This document shows, piece by piece, positions 35,992 through 44,110 of a DNA stretch of 64,000 nucleotides; position 1 is the stretch's first letter, and each line of letters begins with the position of its first letter. The position numbers were made by a program, and so were the translations under genes. Under the pieces are notes generated by a model. That model saw only the letters and a list, made by a program, of their open reading frames with translations. It had not been told where the DNA came from and did no database searches. The stretch spans positions 1,178,001 to 1,242,000 of the forward strand of contig NZ_FOJF01000003.1 in the NCBI RefSeq assembly GCF_900110995.1. The letters are read 5' to 3'. The stretch is from Chitinophaga sp. YR573. GTDB taxonomy: Bacteria > Bacteroidota > Bacteroidia > Chitinophagales > Chitinophagaceae.

Positions 35992-38388
35992 ATGAGATTA
36001 TCCTTTTTGATTGTCCTATTATTCTTAATAATTTCGGTTTCCTCGCACGCTCAATCCACCATCAGAGGAACAGTCGTTAATAAAGAAAATAGTCCATTAG
36101 AGTTTGTTACGATATCACTTAAAAAAGATTCGTTAGTTAAAGCTACATCCTTTACCGATAGTATTGGCAGTTATGAGTGTCGCAATGTGCCATCCGGCAT
36201 ATATACATTACTTGTATCCCGCCTTGACTATGACAAGGTTAGTATTACGATCAATCTCACAAGGGATACTATCATCAATATACAGCTACCTGATAACACC
36301 AAACAATTAAAAGAAGTAGTCGTAGCTGGTAAAACGCCTCTTATCGAAAGAAAAATTGACAGAATGGTCTTTAATGTTGAGAACTCAATAGCTACTTCAG
36401 GCGGAGATGCATTGGATGCCTTGAAAATAACGCCGGGAGTACGTGTACAGGACAACCTGATTGGGATGGTGGGTAAAAGCGGGATAGCTGTGATGGTTGA
36501 TGACAGAGTGTTACAACTTACCGGGGAAGATCTTGTAAACTTCCTGTCTACAATCAAAAGCGATAACATAAAAAGTATTGAAGTCATCACTAATCCTCCT
36601 GCAAAATATGATGCAGAAGGGAATGGAGGAATGATAAATATCAAACTTAAAAAAGCAAAGGCGAATAGCTGGAATGGAACATTTCTTACCAGTTATACAC
36701 AAACCAGTTATCCGGCAGGAAACATAGGAGGGAACTTTAATTATCAGAAAGATAAGCTGTCATTTATATTTAATATTGACTATAAAAGAGGTGCACGAAG
36801 AAGAACAGAATCCGATGAACTCTATTATCCAAAGCAATCCTGGAATACAGATTTCGTCAAAAAAATAAATATCAATAATACAGCGGTTAATGCGGGAATT
36901 GATTATCAGGTGACAAAGAAATGGACTACCGGAATTCAATATTCAGGTACCTATAGCAAACCAGTGATAGATGAAAATGATGCAGGTGTAATTACGAACA
37001 GTGAAACAAACCTGGTAGACTCCTTCATCAACACGATCGCTGTTACCAGACGAAAAGTAAATTCAACTTCCCTGAACTGGCATTCGGATATAGACCTTAA
37101 TAAGAACAACGGTAAACTGTTTCTGAATTTTGACTATTTCGATTTTGCCAATAACACCAACAGGGATTTCAGCACAGAGAATCAGACGGGTGAACATGTG
37201 CCTACCCCCGGAGGTTTTATGTCAACTAACAACATTGGTGTACAGGGACTGAAGAACTATACGGGGAAAGTGGATGTGGAAATGCCGCTTGAATGGATCA
37301 AATTAATGTATGGGGCAAAAGTATTATTTACCACCACCAATAACGATCTTAAATATTATAACACCACCTCCGGTATCCCAATATTAAATACGGACCAGAG
37401 CAATATCTTTAATTATAAAGAGAACACAACAGCGTTGTATATTTCAGGAGATAGAAAGTTTGGAAAGAAATGGCAGGCACAGGCTGGGTTGCGCATGGAA
37501 AGCACCCATACCCAAGGCACTTCCGTTACTTACAGCAAGGAGAACAAGAATAATTATGTGCAACTGTTTCCTACTGTTTTTATCTCTTATACGCCCAATG
37601 ATGATCATTCTATTGTAATCGATTATGGAAGAAGAATCACAAGACCAGGATATGCAAGCCTGAATCCGTTTAAATTCTATTCCAGTCCTTACAGCTATAC
37701 AGAAGGGAATCCATTCCTGACTCCGAAATATGCTGATAATATTGAAATAAAATACGGTTATAAAAATGCGCTTTATACAACACTCTATTTTTCAAAAGAT
37801 ATCCATGGATTTGGAGAAGTTCCTTTTGCAGATGAAGTAACTAAAGTGCAATATTTCACCCAGCTGAACTATTTTTCAAACAAGACGGCTGGCTTCTCCG
37901 AATCATTCAGTTTTAACAGGTTAAAGTGGTGGGAAAGTGAAACAAAAGTGGACGTTTATTATTCAGCTTCATCCTTTATTAAAGAAGTAAATCTGCAGAA
38001 TACGGAAAGTTGGGGATGTTATGTAAGTTCTAACAATTCTTTCATCCTGAACAAAGCAAAAACTGTGAGAGGCGCTATTAATGTCTGGTACCAGGCCCCG
38101 GAATATTCATTGTTATATAAAAATAAATCAAGGGCTAACCTGGACCTTGCACTTAAATATTCTTTACTTAAAAACAGTGTGCAACTGGCTTTTGTAGTCC
38201 AGGACGTATTAAGAACTGCAAGAAATTACAGCTCAACATACACAAATGGGATCAGACAGGTATATTACGATTACAGTGATAACCGGTTTTTCAGAATATC
38301 ATTAGCTTATAAATTTGGGAACAAGAAAATTAATATAGAAAAAAGAACTTTCGGAAACGAAGAAGAAAAAAGCAGAGCAAATAATTAA
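35992..38388 (+). CDS. TonB-dependent receptor, outer membrane beta-barrel family
   Basis: The ATG at 35992 is preferred to a TTG one codon earlier. The 798-residue protein has a signal peptide (to SSHAQ), a carboxypeptidase-regulatory-like domain (IRGTVVNKENSPLEFVTISL, about 25-105), a plug (VVVAGKTPLIERKIDRMVFNV; LKITPGVRV; IEVITNPPAKYDAEGNGGMINI, in parts) and a barrel (GNPFLTPKYADNIEIKYGY; final strand FRISLAYKFG). This matches the smaller TonB receptor type with an OMP_b-brl_3-like barrel, not the SusC type, and no SusD is nearby. It lies 193 bp upstream of a RiPP precursor gene and may import its product, a metal-product complex or an unrelated ligand. Confidence 0.88.
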   Translation: MRLSFLIVLLFLIISVSSHAQSTIRGTVVNKENSPLEFVTISLKKDSLVKATSFTDSIGSYECRNVPSGIYTLLVSRLDYDKVSITINLTRDTIINIQLPDNTKQLKEVVVAGKTPLIERKIDRMVFNVENSIATSGGDALDALKITPGVRVQDNLIGMVGKSGIAVMVDDRVLQLTGEDLVNFLSTIKSDNIKSIEVITNPPAKYDAEGNGGMINIKLKKAKANSWNGTFLTSYTQTSYPAGNIGGNFNYQKDKLSFIFNIDYKRGARRRTESDELYYPKQSWNTDFVKKININNTAVNAGIDYQVTKKWTTGIQYSGTYSKPVIDENDAGVITNSETNLVDSFINTIAVTRRKVNSTSLNWHSDIDLNKNNGKLFLNFDYFDFANNTNRDFSTENQTGEHVPTPGGFMSTNNIGVQGLKNYTGKVDVEMPLEWIKLMYGAKVLFTTTNNDLKYYNTTSGIPILNTDQSNIFNYKENTTALYISGDRKFGKKWQAQAGLRMESTHTQGTSVTYSKENKNNYVQLFPTVFISYTPNDDHSIVIDYGRRITRPGYASLNPFKFYSSPYSYTEGNPFLTPKYADNIEIKYGYKNALYTTLYFSKDIHGFGEVPFADEVTKVQYFTQLNYFSNKTAGFSESFSFNRLKWWESETKVDVYYSASSFIKEVNLQNTESWGCYVSSNNSFILNKAKTVRGAINVWYQAPEYSLLYKNKSRANLDLALKYSLLKNSVQLAFVVQDVLRTARNYSSTYTNGIRQVYYDYSDNRFFRISLAYKFGNKKINIEKRTFGNEEEKSRANN

Positions 38389-38581
38389 CCCGGAACAAAA
38401 ACTATAATCACCACCATACCCCGATAAATTTAACTCTAAATCGTATTTAGTATAAGATATTCATTGCGCAAGAATCGCGGGAATAATTGATACATTTTGT
38501 AACCCAAAGAAAAAAAACAAAAAACAGGAATCTACCGATGCCGACAAAGAAGGTGAATCTTAACTTCAAAAACAAATTAAA
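38389..38581 (+). promoter_or_regulatory. Leader region of the RiPP precursor gene
   Basis: This 193-bp AT-rich stretch separates the TonB receptor from the precursor. TACATTTTG (38491-38499) approximates the TAnnTTTG box, with TTG at 38464-38466 (24-bp spacing, longer than usual). No strong terminator hairpin follows the receptor, so part of the precursor mRNA may also come from upstream. The final bases before the ATG are A-rich (ACAAATTAAA). Confidence 0.35.
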
Positions 38582-38734
38582 ATGAAACAAGAAGAAATTG
38601 CAAATCTGACAGATTTCCTGGGTGTTAAAGTTCTGACTCCACTGGAAGAAAATTTGGTAATTGGTGGTCTGGCTATCGTTGAACCAGTTGACGTAGGTCA
38701 CCATCATGACCATGATTCAGTTGAAGCTGCATAA
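38582..38734 (+). CDS. RiPP precursor peptide with double-glycine leader and His/Asp-rich core
   Basis: A 50-residue ORF starting ATGAAACAAGAAGAA and ending in TAA. Residues 1-29 fit a class of double-glycine leaders: L18 (-12), T19 (-11), E22 (-8), V26 (-4), G28-G29 (-2/-1), within LTPLEENLVIGG. The predicted 21-residue core starts LAIVEPVDVG and continues with HHHDHD (residues 40-45), then SVEAA. It has no Cys and a single Ser, so lanthionine or thiazole chemistry is unlikely; His, Asp, Pro and Val are possible hydroxylation targets. Immediately downstream are two oxygenases and a C39-peptidase ABC transporter, the enzyme class that cuts after GG and exports the core. The gene call rests on leader match, context and A-rich start; product chemistry is inference. 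Confidence 0.85.
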   Translation: MKQEEIANLTDFLGVKVLTPLEENLVIGGLAIVEPVDVGHHHDHDSVEAA

Positions 38735-38749
38735 GCCAAAACATGGAGC

Positions 38750-38774
38750 AGAGTAGAGGCATTTTCTCTACTCT
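38750..38774 (+). terminator. Hairpin between precursor and oxygenase genes (possible attenuator)
   Basis: A 9-bp stem AGAGTAGAG / CTCTACTCT with a GCATTTT loop, 15 bp after the precursor stop, followed by a CT-rich tract instead of a clean T-run. A leaky terminator here would allow excess precursor mRNA over enzyme mRNA, as is common in peptide biosynthesis operons. Confidence 0.5.
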
Positions 38775-38891
38775 CTCTCTCTTCTGTTACAAAATAACGT
38801 CCCCGGTTATTTAAGATCGGTCAATAGCTCCCTGTTAATCCACTATTGTCCGGCCCCGAAAATTATTTTATGTTATTAAAACTCATTTATA

Positions 38892-40172
38892 ATGGAAACG
38901 TTACAGGAAATCGCCGTGAAAAAATTTGATGTCAACTGGTGGGATAACTTCCTCGAAACAACGCAAGACCAGACAAAGACAGCTGTTTTTAAAGACTGTA
39001 TGGATAAAGAGGAAACCTTGCTGTTAAGGGGTTATGTACTGGATATACTGAAAGAATTAGCAAAATTAAGAACTATAAAATTCGGTTTCAGGGCTTATAT
39101 AGATGGTAAAATACTCAACCTGGATGAGATGAACTACATCTATGATTCTCCTCCCCTGGAAAATGAAGATCTTGAAACCTGGTCACAGAGAGTATTTGGG
39201 GAAAAGAAATTCGGAATGATCATTAACCTTGGTGAAAAGTTCAATCTCCATTTATCAAAAATAATTGCACAGAAAATAGAACACCTGTTTGAAAAGGTAG
39301 GATTTCCAAGAGACGGTGTCAACTTTACATTGTTCATAGGTAATTATGATAAAACGCCCCTTGGTATCCACAAAGATCCAACCGGACAGAACGTGATCCA
39401 CTTCCATTTAGGCCCTGGTGGTAAAACAATGTATACGTGGAGCAATGAGTTGTATGAAGAGCTGCTCGGCAAGGGTTACAAAAGAGAAGATGTAGAAGAC
39501 CTTCTCCCTTATGCTACTGAATTTGCTTTTGAGGAAGGAGATGTATATTTCATGCCTGAAGGAGAATATCATATTGGTAAACAGGATGGACTTTCCATGG
39601 CAGTTACTGTTTGGCAATATAATCTTACAAAAGAAAAACTCGCCAAAAAATTACATAAAGTAATACAAAGACAATTCCTTCAAAAGGACGACAGGATTCT
39701 TATTCCTGACAGGTCACCACTGGATAATGCAGACCGTGTGGCAGATATACTGGAGGCCTTCACCATCCCCGCGGAATTATATAACTTAAGTTATATGGAA
39801 CTGATGCGGGAAGCATACAGGGACCTGCGATATGCTGTAGGTAGTAACGGTGGCTACAGGACCAGCCCCTTCGCTAAGTCAGAACAACCTGCATTCCAGT
39901 TGGATGATACAATTGCACTGGAAGTACCCTTCAAAATTCTTTACAGAAATTCCGATTATTATCCCGGCAAATTGCAGATATATGTAAGAGGGGTAAAATT
40001 TGAGTTCAATGATTTTGCTTCCATCAGAACACTGATAGATAAACTCAATGAAGGAGAGGAAATCACCGTATCAGAGTTACTCTCTTACCTGGATAAAAGC
40101 TGGGATCCACGCGTGGGCCTGTATATTTTACAAATGATCTATGGTGCACATGGCATCAGGAAAGTAAACTAA
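38892..40172 (+). CDS. JmjC/cupin-like Fe(II)/2-oxoglutarate oxygenase A of the RiPP locus
   Basis: A 426-residue cytosolic protein. The central double-stranded beta-helix region carries a complete iron-binding triad: H160 and D162 in TPLGIHKD, and H227 in MPEGEYHIG; VIHFHLGPGGKTMYTW follows the HxD motif, as in cupin_4/ribosomal-oxygenase-like hydroxylases. A C-terminal region (about 260-426) ending YVRGVKFEFNDF...DPRVGLYIL may be a winged-helix-like or peptide-recognition domain. It is paralogous to the next gene (shared FGEKKFGMII, TLFIGNYD, TPLGIH, YDSPPL). Enzymes of this type hydroxylate Asp, His, Asn or Arg side chains in proteins; the nearby His/Asp-rich core is the obvious substrate. 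The substrate assignment is inference. Confidence 0.82.
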   Translation: METLQEIAVKKFDVNWWDNFLETTQDQTKTAVFKDCMDKEETLLLRGYVLDILKELAKLRTIKFGFRAYIDGKILNLDEMNYIYDSPPLENEDLETWSQRVFGEKKFGMIINLGEKFNLHLSKIIAQKIEHLFEKVGFPRDGVNFTLFIGNYDKTPLGIHKDPTGQNVIHFHLGPGGKTMYTWSNELYEELLGKGYKREDVEDLLPYATEFAFEEGDVYFMPEGEYHIGKQDGLSMAVTVWQYNLTKEKLAKKLHKVIQRQFLQKDDRILIPDRSPLDNADRVADILEAFTIPAELYNLSYMELMREAYRDLRYAVGSNGGYRTSPFAKSEQPAFQLDDTIALEVPFKILYRNSDYYPGKLQIYVRGVKFEFNDFASIRTLIDKLNEGEEITVSELLSYLDKSWDPRVGLYILQMIYGAHGIRKVN

Positions 40173-40178
40173 CATCCA

Positions 40179-41441
40179 ATGGAAAAGATAGCAACCACAT
40201 TCGATCCCATATGGTGGGACGACTTCCTGGATACAACTGATAAAATGACGAAAACGTCTGTTTTAAAGGATTGTATGACAAAAGAGGAAACTGCCGAAAT
40301 GCGGACCTACATACTTGAAATACTGGCAGACATGGCCAGGAGACGTACAGACAAACATGGCTACCGTGTTTACATCGAAGGCAAACAACTCGAAAAGAAC
40401 GAGATGTTCCGTATTTATGATTCACCGCCTTTGCCTGGTGAAAGCGTGGAGGATTGGGTACAACGTACTTTCGGAGAGAAGAAATTCGGGATGATCATTA
40501 ATGAAGGCGAAAGATTTAATCTGGAGCTTTCCAATAAGATTGCCCTGAAACTGGCACCACTGCTGGAGAAAACGGGCGTCCCTACAGAAGGTATTATCTT
40601 CACCCTCTTTATCGGTAACTACGACAGTACCCCGCTCGGCATTCATCTGGACCTTCCCGGCAAGAGTGTGATCCACTTCCATCTTGGGCCTGGTTCAAAA
40701 ACCATGTATACCTGGAATAATGAAGAGTATGAAGCGCTGGTAGGCGAAGAGAAGTATAACAATAAAGAGATCAGCAAATACATCCCCTATGCAGATAAAC
40801 ATCCTTTTGATGAAGGGGATATTTATTTTATGCCTGAGAATACCTATCATGTAGGTACACAGGAAGGACTTTCCATTGCTATTGCCTGCTGGTGTTTTAA
40901 CCGCGCTAACTATGATTTTGCCGGAAGACTGCTGGCCATCATTAAAGAACAATATCTTCAGCGGTCAACATTGATGCTGAAACCGGATACAAATCCACTG
41001 GATAGCGTAGCCGGAGTTGATAAAACGCTGGATCTGTTTAAACTACCACCAGAACTGGAAGACCTCAGTTTTAAAGATCTGTTAAAGGAAACCTATAAAG
41101 ACCTGCGCTATTCTCTCCATAGTAATGCGGGTTACAGAACATATCCTTTCCCCAAAACAGATGATAAAACATTCAGTGTTACAGACACGGTAGAAATAGA
41201 ACAACCCTATAAGATACGCTATTACCGTACTGATAATGATAAGTTATTTATTTACGTGAGAGGGGTAAAAACGGAATTTAAATACTTTGAATGTTTAGAA
41301 CGTTTTATCGATACACTCAATAATGATACTCCCATCCTGGTAAAGGATTTGTTGCAAACACTGGATCCAACATGGGATGAATCTGTAGGTCTTTATATTT
41401 TAAGATTATTCTATAAACATCACGGGATAAAGATTGTATGA
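40179..41441 (+). CDS. JmjC/cupin-like Fe(II)/2-oxoglutarate oxygenase B of the RiPP locus
   Basis: A 420-residue paralogue of the preceding gene, 6 bp downstream. The triad is intact: H156 and D158 in TPLGIHLD, H224 in MPENTYHVG, with VIHFHLGPGSKTMYTW between. The N-terminal part (WWDDFLDTTD...KTSVLKDCM) and C-terminal part (FIYVRGVKTEFKYF...DESVGLYILRLFY) also mirror oxygenase A along the whole length, so the pair arose by duplication. Differences after the HxD (KDPTGQN against LDLPGKS) may reflect different target residues. Both active sites look competent, so this is not an inactive partner. It overlaps the transporter gene by 4 nt (ATGA). Confidence 0.82.
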   Translation: MEKIATTFDPIWWDDFLDTTDKMTKTSVLKDCMTKEETAEMRTYILEILADMARRRTDKHGYRVYIEGKQLEKNEMFRIYDSPPLPGESVEDWVQRTFGEKKFGMIINEGERFNLELSNKIALKLAPLLEKTGVPTEGIIFTLFIGNYDSTPLGIHLDLPGKSVIHFHLGPGSKTMYTWNNEEYEALVGEEKYNNKEISKYIPYADKHPFDEGDIYFMPENTYHVGTQEGLSIAIACWCFNRANYDFAGRLLAIIKEQYLQRSTLMLKPDTNPLDSVAGVDKTLDLFKLPPELEDLSFKDLLKETYKDLRYSLHSNAGYRTYPFPKTDDKTFSVTDTVEIEQPYKIRYYRTDNDKLFIYVRGVKTEFKYFECLERFIDTLNNDTPILVKDLLQTLDPTWDESVGLYILRLFYKHHGIKIV

Positions 41442-43639
41442 ATTTTGTAGCGCAGCATGACCAAATGGATTGTGGCCCGGCTTGTCTGTCAATGATAGCC
41501 CGTTTTTATGGTAAGCGATATGCTTTAAAATATCTGCGTGATCTTTCTTTTCTTACGCGGGAAGGGGTTTCTCTGGCCGGTATCAGTGAAGCTGCGCAGC
41601 GAATCGGTATGGAAGCCGTATCTGCTCAGCTTACTGCGGATGTACTGGCAACGATACCCCTGCCCTGCGTGTTGCATTGGAATAAGAATCATTTCGTTGT
41701 ATTATACAAGATTAAAAAAAAGCGCTTCTCTGATCAGCTGATTTACAAAATTGCTGATCCGGGTTACGGGTTCATTTCTTTGTCTGCTGCTGAATTTGAG
41801 AAATCCTGGTTTTCCGATGAAGATACCGGTGTAGCCCTCATCCTGGAGCCTGCTGAAGAATTCCACCAGTTAAATCCTCCTCAGGAGGAAACCAACTTAT
41901 CCTTCCGTCAGTTGATCGGTTACCTGACGCCTTACAGAAAGCAATTGCTGCTGATGTTCCTGCTGCTCTTAGCGGGCAGTGCCATCACCTTTGTTTTACC
42001 TTTCCTCACCCAGGATTTGATCGATAAAGGCGTACATGGTAAAAACCTGAACCTGATCAGCTTGATCCTGCTGGGACAACTGGGATTATTTCTCGGTACC
42101 CTGTTCATTGGCGTGATCCGGAACTGGCTCATGTTATATGTTGGTGCCAAGATAAATATCAAAATCATTTCTGATTATTTGCGGAAGCTGTTAAAATTGC
42201 CTGTACGGTTCTTTGAGACGAAGATGATGGGAGATTTTAATCAAAGGATCCAGGACCATGAAAGAATAGAGATCTTTCTTACTTCCCAAAGTTTGCTAAC
42301 CCTCTTCTCCATACTTACCTTTTCCGCCTTTATGGGCGTGCTCTGGTACTATAATTATAAAATCCTGCTGGTATACCTGTTCCTGACCGCATTATCAGTT
42401 GGGTGGTCTTACTCTTTTCTCAGAAAGCGCCGTATTCTTGACTATTACCGTTTCCAGCGGCGTAGTGAGAACCAGGAATCCATTTATGAGATCATCAATG
42501 GTGTTACTGAAATGAAGCTGAATCAGCTGGAAGAATTTAAGCGTAATAACTGGGAGAAGATTCAGCGAAAGCTTTTTAAGATCAATATCCGGATCTTAAA
42601 ATTAGATCAGGCGCAGTCTTCTTTTTTTGATCTGATTAATCAGGTAAAGAATATCCTGGTTACATTCCTGTCGGCTACCTATGTAGTTAAAGGAAGTATG
42701 ACATTGGGCGAATTACTCAGTGTTTCATTTATTATCGGGCAGATGAATGCACCGGTGAATCAGCTGGTGAGTTTTTTCCGCTCCCTGCAGGATGCAAAAC
42801 TAAGCCTTGAAAGGTTGAATGAGATCCAGCAACATCAGGAAGAAGAACAGCCGGAGCAGTTAAAGCTGGAGTTCGACAGGCCATCATTCCTTTATGAACA
42901 GAAAGGTATTTTCCTGCGCAATGTTCACTTCCGTTATGGGGCCAATGCGTCTCCGCAAATTTTAAAGAAGATTAACCTGACCATTCCCTACGGGAAGACA
43001 ACAGCAATCGTTGGGGCCAGCGGCAGCGGAAAAACAACCCTCATGAAACTATTGCTGAAATTTTATGAGCCTACCAGCGGTGAAATCTATTTCAATCAGC
43101 TTTCTCTGAAAGACATTTCACCTGTAAACCTCCGGGAGAACTGTGGTGTAGTAATGCAGGACGGATTTATCTTTTCAGATACTATTGAGAGGAATATCAT
43201 TGCTGCTGGAGAAGAGAAAGATACTGCCCGGTTTAATCATGCAGTGCAGGTTGCAAATATAGCCGACTTTATAGATTCACTGCCACTTAATGCAAAAACC
43301 AAAATAGGAGCTGGGGGAAATGGTATTTCAGGAGGGCAAAAACAAAGAATTCTGATAGCCAGAGCAGTTTATAAGAATCCTCATTATTTCTTACTGGATG
43401 AAGCTACCAGTGCGCTGGATGCTGAGAATGAAAAGATTATCCAGGATAATCTCAGTAGTTTCTTTAAAGGTAAAACGGTTGTTATTATAGCTCACAGATT
43501 ATCTACTGTCCGGAATGCGGACCAGATCGTGGTGCTCAAAAATGGGGAGATCGTTGAACAAGGTGATCACACTCAACTTGTACAGCAACGATCCGAGTAT
43601 TTTAGTTTAGTCCGGAATCAACTGGAACTGGGAGCCTGA
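41438..43639 (+). CDS. Peptidase-containing ABC transporter (C39 domain, PCAT)
   Basis: A 733-residue fusion of three parts. The C39 cysteine peptidase (1-135) has catalytic C12 in QMDCGPACL with Q6 before it, H85 in NHFVVLY and D107 in ADPGYG. A six-helix ABC membrane domain (about 160-445) follows. The nucleotide-binding domain (about 480-730) has Walker A GASGSGKTT, signature ISGGQKQR, Walker B YFLLDEA and H-loop IIAHRLS. PCATs cleave leader peptides after Gly-Gly and pump the core out of the cytoplasm. Translation is coupled to oxygenase B. No HlyD-type adaptor gene is adjacent, so delivery may stop at the periplasm or use a partner encoded elsewhere. Confidence 0.95.
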   Translation: MNFVAQHDQMDCGPACLSMIARFYGKRYALKYLRDLSFLTREGVSLAGISEAAQRIGMEAVSAQLTADVLATIPLPCVLHWNKNHFVVLYKIKKKRFSDQLIYKIADPGYGFISLSAAEFEKSWFSDEDTGVALILEPAEEFHQLNPPQEETNLSFRQLIGYLTPYRKQLLLMFLLLLAGSAITFVLPFLTQDLIDKGVHGKNLNLISLILLGQLGLFLGTLFIGVIRNWLMLYVGAKINIKIISDYLRKLLKLPVRFFETKMMGDFNQRIQDHERIEIFLTSQSLLTLFSILTFSAFMGVLWYYNYKILLVYLFLTALSVGWSYSFLRKRRILDYYRFQRRSENQESIYEIINGVTEMKLNQLEEFKRNNWEKIQRKLFKINIRILKLDQAQSSFFDLINQVKNILVTFLSATYVVKGSMTLGELLSVSFIIGQMNAPVNQLVSFFRSLQDAKLSLERLNEIQQHQEEEQPEQLKLEFDRPSFLYEQKGIFLRNVHFRYGANASPQILKKINLTIPYGKTTAIVGASGSGKTTLMKLLLKFYEPTSGEIYFNQLSLKDISPVNLRENCGVVMQDGFIFSDTIERNIIAAGEEKDTARFNHAVQVANIADFIDSLPLNAKTKIGAGGNGISGGQKQRILIARAVYKNPHYFLLDEATSALDAENEKIIQDNLSSFFKGKTVVIIAHRLSTVRNADQIVVLKNGEIVEQGDHTQLVQQRSEYFSLVRNQLELGA

Positions 43640-43681
43640 CCAGTTCTTTTATCTCTGTCATGTCTACAAAAAATTCCACTC

Positions 43682-44044
43682 TTAGTACAGATAAATCAAT
43701 AAAATTGTAATAATAGCCGGAGCTGCCTGTACGAAAAAGATCCTCTTACCGGCGGTAAATCCGCCATAGATGCCTGCTACAGCAATGCAAGCCAGGAAAA
43801 ACGTGGCTATGTGGAAGGCCCAGTCCTGGTCATGGATAAAGAAAGACCAGATCAGTCCTGCCGAGAGGAAGCCATTATACAATCCCTGGTTAGCGGCAAG
43901 GGTTTTGGTAGGGGGGAAGAGGTGTGCTGGCAGCTGTTTGAATACTTTGGGGGCGCGGGTAGTCCAGGCAAACATCTCCAGCCAGAGAATATATAAGTGT
44001 TCCAAAGCGCAGAATCCTATCAGAAATTTAATTAAGAGCAACAT
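43682..44044 (-). CDS. DUF1304-family membrane protein
   Basis: A 120-residue protein with four predicted transmembrane helices (about 3-24, 52-70, 76-97, 100-119) and the DUF1304 features EHLYILWLEMF and NQGLYNGFLSAGLIW. The biochemical function of the family is not known. It converges on the transporter gene with 42 bp between and no strong hairpin, and diverges from the OmpA-domain gene. Confidence 0.85.
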   Translation of the reverse strand: MLLLIKFLIGFCALEHLYILWLEMFAWTTRAPKVFKQLPAHLFPPTKTLAANQGLYNGFLSAGLIWSFFIHDQDWAFHIATFFLACIAVAGIYGGFTAGKRIFFVQAAPAIITILLIYLY

Positions 44045-44110
44045 ATGTAGTAAATTTAGTATTGGGTTCGATATTCGATAGAGGGCGAAGATATTAATAA
44101 TTCCACGTAC

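Noticed and set aside
36228..36644. 138-residue minus-strand frame inside the TonB receptor gene
   Set aside because: Antisense of the receptor plug domain, whose motifs are clear on the plus strand.
38582..38734. Possibility that the 50-residue peptide is a lanthipeptide or bacteriocin of a known class
   Set aside because: The core has no Cys, one Ser and no Thr, and no lanthionine or thiazole enzymes are nearby; the His/Asp cluster fits the oxygenases better.
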